A stretch of 50,786 bases of DNA from the NCBI GenBank assembly GCA_023459495.1, contig JAEWTL010000028.1:1-50786 (forward strand). The letters are read 5' to 3'. Each line of letters opens with the position of its first letter. Position 1 is the stretch's first letter. Position numbers and translations under genes: made by a program. The notes under the pieces were generated by a model. The model was given only the letters and a program-made list of their open reading frames with translations. It was not told the DNA's origin and made no database searches. The stretch is from Bacillota bacterium. GTDB lineage: Bacteria; Bacillota; Clostridia; Christensenellales; SZUA-584. Positions 15,590 through 24,446 of this stretch are shown piece after piece.

Positions 15590-17270
15590 ACACTTTTCGG
15601 GGTGCGTCCCATGTCCCTGTCTGCTCGAAATGCGCTACCAACCCCTGCGCTTCCGCTACGATGCGTTCGTCGAACTCCATATAGTCCAGCAGTGCGATCG
15701 CGTTGCGGGTACGCGAGGGGCCGGATTTGATGGTATAGTCGAACCGCATGCCTTCATCCGTGATCTGTTCGCTGAAGTGAAAGTTGTCCCAGTTGTCCTG
15801 CAGCATACGCGTCAGCTCAATGTCGTGCGTGGCCGCGACGGTGAGGCAATCCATTCCGCCGATATGACGCAGCACCGCTGCCGAAGCCGCGATGCGCTCC
15901 ACTGTATTGGTGCCTTTTAGTATCTCGTCGATGTAGCACGCGCAATAGCCGTCCTGTGCGAGACGGAGAACGCGCCGCAGCGATTTGATCTCCGTAATGA
16001 AGTAGCTTTCGCCCGCGGTGATATCGTCGCGCACCGCCATGGACGAGACCACCAACGCGAAGCGCGTACGAAATGTGCTTGCGGGGCAGGTGTGAATCGT
16101 CTGCGCAAGAATACCGGATATGGCGAGTGCCTTGATGAAGGTGGACTTGCCCGACGCGTTGGAGCCCGATACGAGGCTGCTGCGCGCAATATCCGCGTCG
16201 TTGCAGACCGGGTCGGTAAGGAGCGGGTGGAAAAGCGCCTTTGCCTGAATGCCGCCTTCCGCCGCGAACTCAGGCTGCGTCCAGTGCGGCAGGCTGGCAC
16301 GGAAGGACAGCGTGGCAGCTGCCACGTCAAGCGCGCCGACCTGATCCACCAGCGCGAGAAATGCTCCGGCGTTCTTCTCGATCAGGCCCATCGCGCGGTT
16401 ATAGTTGCGCACGTCGAGCAGCAATGGTACCTTCGCGTATTCAGCCAGCATGTCCGCGTCTGAGAGCTTGTCGCGTGTGAGCGAGGACATCTTGCCTGCG
16501 ATGCGTTTGAAGGGGCGCAGGTTTGCCGAAAGCTCTGCGGTGATTTCGGGGGAAAGGCCGAGGCGGCAAATCTTCTTTGCGCACCACAGCAGAGAAGAAA
16601 AATCGCGCAACAGCACAAGCTCTTTGTCGATATATAGCTTGGTGAGCGAATATACCACGATGTTCACCGCAAACGCGCATAGCACCGCGAACAATCCCAA
16701 CTGCCAGCTTACGAAGAACAGCCCGGCTAAGACGAACGGCAAAAATGCCAGTACGGTATAGATAAAGGAATACTTGAGCCGTTTGGCCGACAGGCCGCGG
16801 CCCAGCGCATACAGGCTGCCGCCACGGGACTTACCCACGCGGCTCAAAAGCACCTGCATATCCAGCCGTTTCTCCGGATATTCGTCCAACAGGCGGTAAA
16901 GCGACTCGCGCTCCGTCAGCGGCGCTTCACTGAAAGCGGGCGTGTGCAGCAACGCATATAGGTATTCCTCACCCGAGGAGGTCTGGCATGCGTCGATGCG
17001 GGAAAAAACCTTATCCATATCGAGATCGTTCCACGTCGTAGCGTCGATATAGCGCGTGGGCTTTTCCTGTTGCAACCGGACATCCCAACAATCGGCCAGT
17101 CGCTGCAGCACCGACGTATCCGGGCTTTCCGGCGCTTTGCCAAACTGCGCCGCAATGCGGCTGCGATACGCCCTTCGACGACGGATGAACGCCCAAACGA
17201 TCGCCGCTGCGGCGATGAGCGTGGCGAGAACGATGATGGTGGTCTGTGCGGGGATGCTGAGTTGATTCAT
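15588..17270 (-). CDS. Membrane-anchored MutS-like ATPase
   Basis: A 560-residue protein with the ATPase domain of MutS but no mismatch-binding domain. An N-terminal hydrophobic helix (about 9-28) and a pair of helices (about 170-215) should hold it in the membrane. The middle (about 230-350) resembles the MutS lever/clamp helices. The C-terminus has Walker A GSNASGKST, the conserved GESYFITEI segment, Walker B YIDEILKGTN and the ATHDIEL motif. Proteins of this build are common in Clostridia and are usually labelled MutS family; a role in repair is not established. The start has AGGAAGGA five bases upstream. It is monocistronic behind a clear promoter. Confidence 0.85.
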   Translation of the reverse strand: MNQLSIPAQTTIIVLATLIAAAAIVWAFIRRRRAYRSRIAAQFGKAPESPDTSVLQRLADCWDVRLQQEKPTRYIDATTWNDLDMDKVFSRIDACQTSSGEEYLYALLHTPAFSEAPLTERESLYRLLDEYPEKRLDMQVLLSRVGKSRGGSLYALGRGLSAKRLKYSFIYTVLAFLPFVLAGLFFVSWQLGLFAVLCAFAVNIVVYSLTKLYIDKELVLLRDFSSLLWCAKKICRLGLSPEITAELSANLRPFKRIAGKMSSLTRDKLSDADMLAEYAKVPLLLDVRNYNRAMGLIEKNAGAFLALVDQVGALDVAAATLSFRASLPHWTQPEFAAEGGIQAKALFHPLLTDPVCNDADIARSSLVSGSNASGKSTFIKALAISGILAQTIHTCPASTFRTRFALVVSSMAVRDDITAGESYFITEIKSLRRVLRLAQDGYCACYIDEILKGTNTVERIAASAAVLRHIGGMDCLTVAATHDIELTRMLQDNWDNFHFSEQITDEGMRFDYTIKSGPSRTRNAIALLDYMEFDERIVAEAQGLVAHFEQTGTWDAPRKV

Positions 17271-17299
17271 GGGCGTCCTTCCTGTCTGCGTTTGCCCCC

Positions 17300-17328
17300 A
17301 TTATATAGCAGAGCCTGTCCGCAGGCAA
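17300..17328 (-). promoter_or_regulatory. Promoter of the MutS-like gene
   Basis: On the minus strand TTGCCT (17323-17328), 17-base spacer, perfect TATAAT (17300-17305), placed 30 bases before the start codon. Confidence 0.7.
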
Positions 17329-17423
17329 CCGGTGGACGATGGAGTCATCGCTATGCGGCTCTATATGGCCGTCTTTGGTTGCAGGCCCTCGAATCAAAGT
17401 TACAGATGTGGTCGTGGCCTTGG

Positions 17424-17453
17424 CAAAGAAAACAGTCGCTCAGCAGCGGCTGG
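17424..17453 (-). terminator. Terminator of the L,D-transpeptidase gene
   Basis: Stem CAGCCGCT/AGCGACTG on the minus strand (17445-17452 with 17433-17440, one wobble), loop of four bases, followed by TTTTCTTT. The rest of 17329-17478 shows no gene. Confidence 0.55.
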
Positions 17454-17478
17454 AAAAAGGTCTGTTTCGGAACTATGT

Positions 17479-18339
17479 TTATCCTTGGGTCTCCTGTGAA
17501 GCGAGATACGCCTGATATGCGGCGTTTGCGTTGCCCTGCCAGCCGGGCCATGCCTCCGTTACGGGGATTGTACCGGGCCGGAGGCCGGGCCGTGAAGAAG
17601 GTCTTTTCGGAAAGACGAGCTGCTCTTTGATCGCCGCGGCGGATTCGTCGTTTTTGTCGCCCTTGACGATCTCACAGGTGGTGCCAGGTGCGATATTGTA
17701 GTAGATCCAGCGCGCGTCGGGAACCATCATGCGCACGCACCCGTGAGAACCACGCGTGCCGAGGTGTGAGTAGGAACTGGTATAGGTATTGGCGTCGCGG
17801 TGCAGGTACAGCAGGGAATGCGTATAGATTGCGCCGGTAATCTGGCGCCAATACTGCCCGTAAACGCCCACACTGAACAGCCCGAAGCGCACGTAGTTAT
17901 CGTCCATCTGGAAGGTACCCTTGGGGGTAGGGGTTTTCTTTGCCCCTGTAGTCACGATCATATAGCGTACCGGTACAGTGTATTCGCCGTTTGCATCCTT
18001 TGCGTATACCGCGGCGAACTGCCAGTATTCGTTGATGACAAGCTTATAGGTATCAGGAGAAGGCAGGGGCGGAATCTCCGTCTCATCTTCGTATACGCCG
18101 TTGTCGCCCACCAGCTCCTCAAACGACATCGTAGTCGTAGGAGCAAGCTCCGAAAACGGCAGTTCCTGCTTTTCGATGCCGAGCGGGGCAGGAGCAGGGG
18201 CGGCTGTGTTGTCGGGAGTTGCTGCAGCGACGGTGTTGATCTCCGCGGCGGCCTGCTGCGAAGCGTCGGATGGAAGGCCAAAGCCCGCACAAATCATAAA
18301 AACTGCGGCTGTAAGTATTAAAGCGAGACTTTTTTTCAT
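17479..18339 (-). CDS. Secreted L,D-transpeptidase (YkuD family)
   Basis: Cell-wall cross-linking enzyme acting outside the membrane. Of 286 residues, the first about 26 form a signal peptide (MKKSLALILTAAVFMICAGFG). An Ala/Pro-rich linker follows, then a YkuD domain (about 95-235) with the active-site pattern of a histidine followed by SHGCVRM, where Cys is the nucleophile. A Pro/Gly/Trp tail of about 40 residues follows, function unknown. The ATG at 18339 is chosen for GGAGGG four bases upstream and the signal peptide; the longer frame has neither. A promoter at 18370-18398 precedes it. Confidence 0.9.
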   Translation of the reverse strand: MKKSLALILTAAVFMICAGFGLPSDASQQAAAEINTVAAATPDNTAAPAPAPLGIEKQELPFSELAPTTTMSFEELVGDNGVYEDETEIPPLPSPDTYKLVINEYWQFAAVYAKDANGEYTVPVRYMIVTTGAKKTPTPKGTFQMDDNYVRFGLFSVGVYGQYWRQITGAIYTHSLLYLHRDANTYTSSYSHLGTRGSHGCVRMMVPDARWIYYNIAPGTTCEIVKGDKNDESAAAIKEQLVFPKRPSSRPGLRPGTIPVTEAWPGWQGNANAAYQAYLASQETQG

Positions 18340-18369
18340 GCGGCCCTCCACAAGACAAAGACTGTTGAC

Positions 18370-18398
18370 AATGTATACCAAAGGGCAGTGAAAGTCAA
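18370..18398 (-). promoter_or_regulatory. Promoter of the L,D-transpeptidase gene
   Basis: Minus-strand TTGACT (18393-18398), 17-base spacer, TACATT (18370-18375), about 30 bases before the start codon. Confidence 0.5.
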
Positions 18399-18469
18399 CG
18401 GCGGAAAATGTCGAGAAGGACTGGCGCTGAATGAACGGCGGGGCTATAATGGTGAAACGAGGTGAAAGC

Positions 18470-20116
18470 ATGGACAACATCTGCAGCATATCTAACGATG
18501 GTGTACGGTATGAGGATTACGCGCTGCGCGAAGGCGTGCGGCTGTGCGATATCGTAAAGGAAAAGAAATTTACAGGCGCAATCTGTGCGATTATGAACGG
18601 CAGCGTGGTGTCGCTGGCGGAAATGCCGTATCCAGGCGCCAGAATACAGTTCCTGTCCCCGGTGAAAAGCGAGCAGGCTTCGCGGGTATTCCTGCGTGGC
18701 GCAGCATTTCTGCTCTACTGCGCAGCCAAAGCGCTGTATCCCGAGCGGCTGCTGATTGTGGACCATGCGCTTAGCGGCGGTGTGTTTTGCGAACTGGGGG
18801 AGGTAACACCGGAAGTCGTAAAGGCGCTAAACCGAAAAATTGCTGAATACATTGCGGCAGGCGGAGAGTTTACGCTCGACATGCTGCATGTGGAGGAAGC
18901 CCGGCAGGCCTTGCTCGACGAAGGGTTGACCGATAAGGTAGAGCTGCTCGAATACCGCCCGTTCGACTATTACAGGCTTTATTCGTTCGACGGACACAGA
19001 AACTATTTCAACGGTGTGATGCCGCCCGGCCCGGGCTATATGAAGGGCATGAGCCTGCACGTTTACGCGGACGGCATCATGATGCGCTTCCCGTCGCCAT
19101 ATGCCCCGGCGCGCATGGCCATCACAGAACAGCCCAAGTACGCGCAGATGTTCGCAGAGGCGGAAAACTGGGCGCGCATACTGGGCGCGTCGTATGTATA
19201 TGAAATCAACGCCATGTATCGGGAAGGCAACATCAGCGACTTCATCAGCGTCAACGAAGCCTTGCATGAGAAGACCATCGCCGATATTGCACAGCGCATT
19301 GCGGATACGAAGACGGCACGCATTGTGCTTATCGCGGGGCCATCCTCTTCCGGAAAGACCACGTTTGCGCACCGTCTGTCGGTGCATCTGCGCGTGCTCG
19401 GCAAGAAGTGCCACCCCATATCGGTAGACGACTATTATAAAAACCGCTGCGACATCCCGATAGACCCGGACGGCAAGCCGGATTTTGAGTGCGTGGAAGC
19501 ATTGGATATCGAAAAGCTCGGGCAGGACCTAAAGGTGCTGCTTTCGGGCGGTACGGCGGAGCTGCCGCTGTTCGATTTCATTCAGGGCGCGCGCAAGCCC
19601 AAAGGGGTTCCGCTGTCCATCAGCAGCGAGGACATTCTGGTCATCGAAGGACTGCACGGCCTTAACGACGCGCTTACCAGCAGCATCGCACGCGACGTGA
19701 AGTTCAAGATTTACATCGCGCCGCTGGCCACGCTGAACATCGACAACCACAACGTCGTGATGCCCGAGGATGTGCGGCTGCTGCGCCGCCTTGTGCGGGA
19801 CCAGCGTACCCGCGGATACGACTTTTCGCAGACGTTCGCGGCGTGGGATTCCGTGCGGCGGGGAGAGTTCAAGTACATACTGCCCTATCAGGAGAGCGCG
19901 GACGTGATGTTTAACTCCATGCTGATCTACGAACCGCTGATTCTGAAAAAATACTGCTACAGCGAGCTGCTGCGCTTCACACCCGAAATGCCGGGGTATC
20001 CGGAGGCGCAGAGCCTGCTGAAATTTCTGAATTATTTCTTGAGCGTGGAGGACGAAAACGCAATTCCTGTGAACAGCCTGCTGCGGGAATTCATCGGACC
20101 CATCGTTGCGCGTTAA
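18470..20116 (+). CDS. Nucleoside (uridine-type) kinase with ThrRS-like N-terminal domains
   Basis: Cytosolic P-loop kinase of 548 residues. The N-terminal half carries a TGS-like segment and a part similar to the second domain of threonyl-tRNA synthetase (EGFTLDMLHVEEA-like region; HRNYFNGVMPPG). The C-terminal half is a uridine kinase fold with Walker A GPSSSGKTT, SVDDYYKN as the nucleoside/Mg site and DILVIEGLHGLN as Walker B-like strand. Proteins of this fused form occur in Clostridia and Thermotoga and are annotated nucleoside kinase; the exact substrate is not shown. ATG 18470 follows GAGGTG by five bases; further in-frame ATGs at 18449 and 18431 lack a site. A TATAAT occurs at 18444-18449, without a good -35. 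Confidence 0.85.
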   Translation: MDNICSISNDGVRYEDYALREGVRLCDIVKEKKFTGAICAIMNGSVVSLAEMPYPGARIQFLSPVKSEQASRVFLRGAAFLLYCAAKALYPERLLIVDHALSGGVFCELGEVTPEVVKALNRKIAEYIAAGGEFTLDMLHVEEARQALLDEGLTDKVELLEYRPFDYYRLYSFDGHRNYFNGVMPPGPGYMKGMSLHVYADGIMMRFPSPYAPARMAITEQPKYAQMFAEAENWARILGASYVYEINAMYREGNISDFISVNEALHEKTIADIAQRIADTKTARIVLIAGPSSSGKTTFAHRLSVHLRVLGKKCHPISVDDYYKNRCDIPIDPDGKPDFECVEALDIEKLGQDLKVLLSGGTAELPLFDFIQGARKPKGVPLSISSEDILVIEGLHGLNDALTSSIARDVKFKIYIAPLATLNIDNHNVVMPEDVRLLRRLVRDQRTRGYDFSQTFAAWDSVRRGEFKYILPYQESADVMFNSMLIYEPLILKKYCYSELLRFTPEMPGYPEAQSLLKFLNYFLSVEDENAIPVNSLLREFIGPIVAR

Positions 20117-20190
20117 CGGATATTGAGCCACGGTCGGGTGCTTTGGTGTACACCAACATAATCGAAGCCCCGGCCCAGTGCTTGCTTCAC

Positions 20191-20616
20191 TTATTCTTTC
20201 GTGAGTTCGAAAACCATTTCCAGCGGCACGGTGTTTTTGACCATGGCCGCAACCGGGCAGAGCGTTTCCTCTGCCTTTTTCAGCATACCGCTCAGCTCGT
20301 CTTCTGTCAGGTCTGCGGAGACCACGCGGACGGACAGCTTGATGCGCTCAAACATGGTAGGATGCGTCTGCCGCCTCTCGCCTTCGGCAGATACTTTCAG
20401 ATAGCCGATATGGCGCTGCATGTTCTTGGTGAGAAACTGGATTGTACCACCCAGGCATGAAGACAGGCTGACGAGAAACAACTGAAGCGGCATGAACCCC
20501 TGCCCGTCTCCGTAGGGCGGCACATAGTCGGTGATCACCGTATTTCCGCCGGACTCGCCCAAAAACATCATTTTGTCATTCTTCAGCTCCGCAGAAGCCG
20601 TTACAATTGTACTCAT
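20191..20616 (-). CDS. OsmC/Ohr family peroxide-related protein
   Basis: A 141-residue OsmC-fold protein. It has the two family cysteines, one in SLSSCLGG and one in LCPVAAMV, which in studied members form the peroxidatic and resolving pair for organic hydroperoxides. The ATG at 20616 is fixed by GGAGGGC a few bases upstream; the longer frame is not supported. It lies next to and divergent from the catalase gene, so an oxidative-stress role fits. Whether it is Ohr or OsmC proper cannot be told by eye. Confidence 0.85.
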   Translation of the reverse strand: MSTIVTASAELKNDKMMFLGESGGNTVITDYVPPYGDGQGFMPLQLFLVSLSSCLGGTIQFLTKNMQRHIGYLKVSAEGERRQTHPTMFERIKLSVRVVSADLTEDELSGMLKKAEETLCPVAAMVKNTVPLEMVFELTKE

Positions 20617-20658
20617 ATACGCCCTCCATCTTTTATGCCTCAGTAAATCTCTTACTGT

Positions 20659-20687
20659 ATTAAACAATATATAAAAAGATTTATCAA
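20659..20687 (-). promoter_or_regulatory. Promoter of the osmC-like gene
   Basis: Minus strand TTGATA (20682-20687), 17-base spacer, TTTAAT (20659-20664), 43 bases before the ATG. Confidence 0.6.
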
Positions 20688-20735
20688 CTATGGTCATTAA
20701 GATTCGAATAGATGAGATATGGTTCATTAAAAAAT

Positions 20736-20750
20736 CTTATTAATAATAGG
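20736..20750. promoter_or_regulatory. PerR-box-like operator
   Basis: A 7-1-7 AT-rich inverted repeat, CTTATTA-A-TAATAGG (six of seven positions pair), close to the TTATAATNATTATAA PerR consensus. It lies between the divergent osmC-like and katA promoters, just upstream of the katA -35. A PerR-type gene is in the katA operon. Binding is inferred. Confidence 0.5.
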
Positions 20751-20761
20751 ACCGAATACTA

Positions 20762-20790
20762 TTGACATCCCTCTTTTTGCCTGCTAGACT
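20762..20790 (+). promoter_or_regulatory. Promoter of katA
   Basis: Perfect TTGACA (20762-20767), 17-base spacer, TAGACT (20785-20790). The katA ribosome site AAGGAGG is at 20823-20829. Confidence 0.75.
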
Positions 20791-20836
20791 CATATCATAG
20801 GTCCCAATACAAAATTCAATATAAGGAGGTTCATCG

Positions 20837-22342
20837 ATGGACGAGTATAAGAAACTGACCAATGAAGTTGGTGCTCCGGTATCGGATAATGAGCACGCGA
20901 TTACCGCAGGGCCGCGCGGTCCGGTGGTGCTGCAGGATGTATGGCTGCTTGAAAAGATGGCTCATTTTAACCGAGAAGTGATTCCGGAACGGCGCATGCA
21001 TGCAAAAGGCTGGGGCGCACATGGCAACTTCACTGTGACGGGTGATATTTCGCGCTTTACCAGAGCAAAGGTGCTTCAGCCCGGTGCGAAGACTGATGTA
21101 TTCGTGCGCTTTTCTACCGTGGCAGGAGAGCGTGGCGCGGCAGACTGCGAGCGCGATATCCGCGGCTTCGCCTGTAAGTTCTACACCGAGGAGGGCAACT
21201 GGGATCTCGTCGGCAACAACACCCCGACCTTCTTCATCCGCGACGTACACAACTTCTCCGACTTAAACCGCGCCGTCAAACGCGACCCACATACGGGACG
21301 CCGTTCCGCGCAGAACAACTGGGATTTCTGGACGCTGCTGCCTGAATGCTTCCACCAGGTCACCGTGGTGATGTCTGATCGGGGCATCCCGGCCTCCTTC
21401 CGGAACATGAACGTGTACGGCGAACATACCTTCAGCTTCTACAACGACAAAAACGAACGTGTTTGGTGCAAGTTCCACCTTCGCACGCAGCAGGGCATCA
21501 AGTGCTTCACAAACGAGGAAGCCGCCAAAATCAACGGTATGGACCGTGAGTATCACGGCAAGGACCTCTTTGAGGCGATCGAGCGAGGTGACTTCCCGCG
21601 CTGGACGATGTCCGTACAGATCATGACCGAGGAGCAGGCGAAAGACCACTACGAGAATCCGTTTGACATCACCAAGGTTTGGCCGCACAAGGAGTACCCG
21701 CTGATCGAGGTGGGCGTGCTGGAACTCAACCGCAACCCGGATAACTACTTTGCCGAGGTGGAGCAGGCCGCGTTTACGCCCGCCCACGTGGTGCCGGGCA
21801 TTGGTTTCTCTCCCGATCGTTTCTTACAGGGTAGGCTGTTCGCTTACGGCGATGCACAGCGTTATCGGCTGGGGGTCAACCACAACCTGATCCCGGTCAA
21901 CCGGGCCAAATGCGAAGTGAGCGACTACCATCGCGACGGTGCAATGCGCGTGGACGGCAATTATGGCGGAGCACCCGCATATACGCCCAACAGCGCAGGG
22001 TATTGGACTGCACAGCCCGAGGTAGCCGAGCCGCCGCTGGAGATCGAAGGCGCGATGTGGCGTTATGATCCCTGCGACGATCCCACGGATGACTGTTTCC
22101 GTGCGGGCGGCAACCTTTGGCGCATCATGACTGAGGAGAAGAAGGCGCTGCTCATTTCCAACACGGCAGCGGATATCGCTTCCTGCACTGAAAACATTAA
22201 GTACCGCCACGCGGCGCACTGCTATTTGGCGGACGCTGAGTATGGCAGGCGCTTTGCTGAGGCCGCTAGGCTGGATTTTGGCAAGGTGCAGGAACTCGCG
22301 CTGCTCAACAACGATGCGCTCAACGAAGCAACGAGATGCTGA
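20837..22342 (+). CDS. katA: Monofunctional haem catalase
   Basis: Dismutates hydrogen peroxide in the cytosol. At 501 residues it is a small-subunit (clade 3) catalase. Catalytic His55 lies in RRMHAKG, Asn128 in VGNNTPTFF, and the proximal haem ligand Tyr (about 337) in RLFAYGDAQRYRLG. AAGGAGG at 7-base spacing sets the start. It overlaps the Fur-family regulator gene by seven bases, which suggests an auto-regulated katA-perR operon under the PerR-like box upstream. A catalase in a presumed anaerobe points to defence during air exposure. Confidence 0.96.
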   Translation: MDEYKKLTNEVGAPVSDNEHAITAGPRGPVVLQDVWLLEKMAHFNREVIPERRMHAKGWGAHGNFTVTGDISRFTRAKVLQPGAKTDVFVRFSTVAGERGAADCERDIRGFACKFYTEEGNWDLVGNNTPTFFIRDVHNFSDLNRAVKRDPHTGRRSAQNNWDFWTLLPECFHQVTVVMSDRGIPASFRNMNVYGEHTFSFYNDKNERVWCKFHLRTQQGIKCFTNEEAAKINGMDREYHGKDLFEAIERGDFPRWTMSVQIMTEEQAKDHYENPFDITKVWPHKEYPLIEVGVLELNRNPDNYFAEVEQAAFTPAHVVPGIGFSPDRFLQGRLFAYGDAQRYRLGVNHNLIPVNRAKCEVSDYHRDGAMRVDGNYGGAPAYTPNSAGYWTAQPEVAEPPLEIEGAMWRYDPCDDPTDDCFRAGGNLWRIMTEEKKALLISNTAADIASCTENIKYRHAAHCYLADAEYGRRFAEAARLDFGKVQELALLNNDALNEATRC

Positions 22343-22719
22343 CCCGGAATACGCGGCAACGGCAGCTCATTCTGGATCTGATGGAGGGGAACCATTCCCA
22401 CCCCACGGCAGACGAGGTCTATGAGCATGCCCGGGCAATCGACCCGCACATCAGCCGCGGCACGGTGTACCGCAACCTGAACGTATTGGCGCAAGCCGGG
22501 CAGCTCACGCGTGTTACGCTGCCCGGCAGCCCGGACCGCTATGACTGCCGGGTAGACCACCACTACCACTTCGTCTGCCGCAAGTGCGGCAAAACGGTGG
22601 ACCTGCCGCTGGAATACCGCGAAGAGCTGAACGCCTCGTCCGGGCTGCCGGGTTATGAGGTGGAATCCCATCGGCTGATGCTTGTCGGGCTGTGCCCCGA
22701 TTGTAGGAAGAAAGAGTAG
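22336..22719 (+). CDS. perR: Fur-family regulator, PerR-like
   Basis: A 127-residue metal-dependent repressor. The N-terminus (1-75) is a winged helix with the GTVYRNLNVLAQAG recognition region. The C-terminal part has DHHYHFVCRKCGKTVDL and CPDC, giving the structural Cys4 zinc site and the histidines of the sensing site. The aspartate in TVDLPL is at the place where PerR has its discriminating Asp104, supporting PerR over Fur; this is read without an alignment. Its start lies within the end of katA, so it is translated with it and probably represses it and the osmC-like gene. Confidence 0.8.
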   Translation: MLTRNTRQRQLILDLMEGNHSHPTADEVYEHARAIDPHISRGTVYRNLNVLAQAGQLTRVTLPGSPDRYDCRVDHHYHFVCRKCGKTVDLPLEYREELNASSGLPGYEVESHRLMLVGLCPDCRKKE

Positions 22720-22786
22720 AGAGCTGCTGATTTGTGAACAATGCATACGGGGCGGTTCTGGAGTTTTAAAAAAGGAGGTGCTTGAT

Positions 22787-23176
22787 ATGAAAACTGTACT
22801 GCTTGTCGCCGCAGGGTTTGTGCTGCTCGCGTTGGGCGCAATCGGCATTGTGCTGCCCATATGGCCGACCACGCCGTTTGTGCTCGCTGCCGCCGCTTGC
22901 TTTACCGGCGCGCCGCGTATTCGCGCGTGGCTGACCCGGCTGCCGTTTTTTGGAGAGCACCTCCGCAATTATCGCAATCGTACCGGCTTGTCGCGTCGTA
23001 CGGTTGCCGTTAGCCTCGCCTTTTTGTGGGGCATGCTGGCGCTGTCCGGCCTGATGGTACGGCAGCTCTGGTTAATCGCACTGCTGATTGCCGTAGGTGC
23101 GGCAGTCACCGTGCATATCGTCTGGATATCCCGCCCCCGCAAAGGTGCGGAATCAAAAGGAGAAGAAACCGTATGA
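22787..23176 (+). CDS. DUF454 (YbaN-type) inner membrane protein
   Basis: A 129-residue membrane protein with two N-terminal helices (about 4-40) around the family motif GAIGIVLPIWPTTPFVL, a charged loop with RAWLTRLPFFGEHLRNYR, and two C-terminal helices (about 75-115). This is the pattern of DUF454 proteins, whose function is unknown. A very strong AAAGGAGGTG site precedes the ATG. The following gene overlaps it by four bases (ATGA). Position after katA-perR suggests, but does not show, stress-related expression. Confidence 0.85.
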   Translation: MKTVLLVAAGFVLLALGAIGIVLPIWPTTPFVLAAAACFTGAPRIRAWLTRLPFFGEHLRNYRNRTGLSRRTVAVSLAFLWGMLALSGLMVRQLWLIALLIAVGAAVTVHIVWISRPRKGAESKGEETV

Positions 23177-23835
23177 AACGCAGCGCATTGGCCGGCCGTT
23201 TTGAGGCCGGATTCGACATGCTTTATCTGGCCGCAGCCTTCATAATGGGGTGCCTGCTGCTCATTTTTACAAAATCATCCGTGCAGACGCTGTTTGGCGT
23301 CGCGGCGCTCGTTCTCGTTGCGGGCGATGCGTTTCACCTTGTGCCGCGCATCGGGGCAGCGCTGAGCCAGAAAACGGAGCGCTGGCAGCACGCGCTGGGC
23401 ATCGGCAAGGAAATCACTTCCATTGGCATGACGCTGTTCTATGTGGTCTTATGGCATATCGGACTTGTACGTTTTGCACCGGATGGAGTATCTGGCTGGA
23501 CAATTGTTGTATATGTGCTTGCGGCGGTGCGCATTGTACTGTGTTTATTTCCGCAGAACGGCTGGACGCAAAAGAACCCGTCGTTGGCGTGGGCTGTATG
23601 GCGAAATATCCCGTTTACACTGCTGGGTATTTTAGTGGCGGTGCTGTTTTTCATCTTCCGCGGCGTCGCGTTTACGTGGATGGCGCTTGCGATTCTACTG
23701 AGCTTTGCGTTTTATATCCCGGTCGTGCTCTGGGCGGACAGACATCCCATGCTGGGTATGCTGATGCTGCCCAAGACGCTCTGCTATGTTTGGATCATCG
23801 CGATGGGATTTACCGCTTTTGCGGTTGGAGCCTAA
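23173..23835 (+). CDS. Multispanning membrane protein, unknown function
   Basis: A 220-residue hydrophobic protein with six to seven predicted transmembrane helices and short loops, basic at the N-terminus (MKRSALAGRF). Notable polar residues inside helices are Asp, His and Arg in AGDAFHLVPRIG and His in VVLWHIGL. I do not recognise the family. The ATGA overlap with the DUF454 gene implies cotranslation and a shared membrane function. A T-rich stretch with a weak hairpin follows (about 23848-23892). Confidence 0.7.
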   Translation: MKRSALAGRFEAGFDMLYLAAAFIMGCLLLIFTKSSVQTLFGVAALVLVAGDAFHLVPRIGAALSQKTERWQHALGIGKEITSIGMTLFYVVLWHIGLVRFAPDGVSGWTIVVYVLAAVRIVLCLFPQNGWTQKNPSLAWAVWRNIPFTLLGILVAVLFFIFRGVAFTWMALAILLSFAFYIPVVLWADRHPMLGMLMLPKTLCYVWIIAMGFTAFAVGA

Positions 23836-24015
23836 TTATAAAACATAAAAAAGAGCTTTCACTTCACATTTCTGCAGCGGAGGCTTTTTTATTGGGCATT
23901 TTTCATTGATAAATAAGGAATTATTTAATTGTGGATGGACACGCTGGTTTTGTCGGATAATGGATTATTATTTTGCATCCTGTCTGCAGAAAATAATGCA
24001 AAGGAGGATGCAAGA

Positions 24016-24252
24016 ATGAAAAAGATGATCATCGTAATGCTCGTTGTCGTGTTGTTCGCAGCAATCTTTGTGGGCTGTACAAAAAATAATAACAACCCTT
24101 CGCCCACGACAACGATAACGACGACAACGAAACCTACCACCACTGTTAAGCCGACGACTATGCCGACGACATCTGTGATGCCTACGACATCCGTAATGCC
24201 GACGACGTCTCTGTCGCCGACGATGACAGCGCCTGCAACGGTCAGCCCTTAA
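24016..24252 (+). CDS. Small Thr/Pro-rich lipoprotein
   Basis: A 78-residue protein with a lipoprotein signal peptide (MKKMIIVMLVVVLFAAIFVGC, lipidated Cys21). An Asn-rich spacer and a Thr/Pro-rich tail with repeats of MPTTSV follow. No folded domain is apparent; such tails are typical of wall-spanning or O-glycosylated linkers. AAGGAGG (24001-24007) fixes the start. It stands alone. The homopolymer-rich repeat could vary in length between strains. Function unknown. Confidence 0.75.
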   Translation: MKKMIIVMLVVVLFAAIFVGCTKNNNNPSPTTTITTTTKPTTTVKPTTMPTTSVMPTTSVMPTTSLSPTMTAPATVSP

Positions 24253-24299
24253 AACGGCTGTAAACTACTCCGCGAAAGCAACGCTTTCCCGGAGGATAA

Positions 24300-24330
24300 G
24301 AAAATGCTTTTTCAAAGCATTTTCTTTTTT
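24300..24330 (+). terminator. Terminator of the small lipoprotein gene
   Basis: Stem GAAAATGCTTT (24300-24310) with AAAGCATTTTC (24314-24324), 3-base loop, then six T residues. Confidence 0.85.
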
Positions 24331-24409
24331 GATGTTTTTTAAATAGCTGCAATTTTGAGAACCTCTTTGTCACCTGTTTTTATATGTACGACTTAATATG
24401 GGCAACGTA

Positions 24410-24433
24410 AAAGGGCGTCGCAGGACGCCCTTT
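24410..24433 (-). terminator. Terminator of the spoVA operon
   Basis: A perfect 10-bp stem (24410-24419 with 24424-24433), tetraloop, and T-rich sequence on the minus strand. It lies 13 bases after the spoVAE stop. Confidence 0.8.
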
Positions 24434-24446
24434 GCTATGGTTACTA

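Noticed and set aside
17329..17423. Possible small RNA or gene between the MutS-like and L,D-transpeptidase genes
   Set aside because: No good ribosome site, conserved motif or promoter pointing into it; only terminator and promoter elements at its edges.
20153..20166. Palindrome TTGGTGTACACCAA between the nucleoside kinase and osmC genes as terminator
   Set aside because: No T run on either strand; it may be an operator but nothing supports this.
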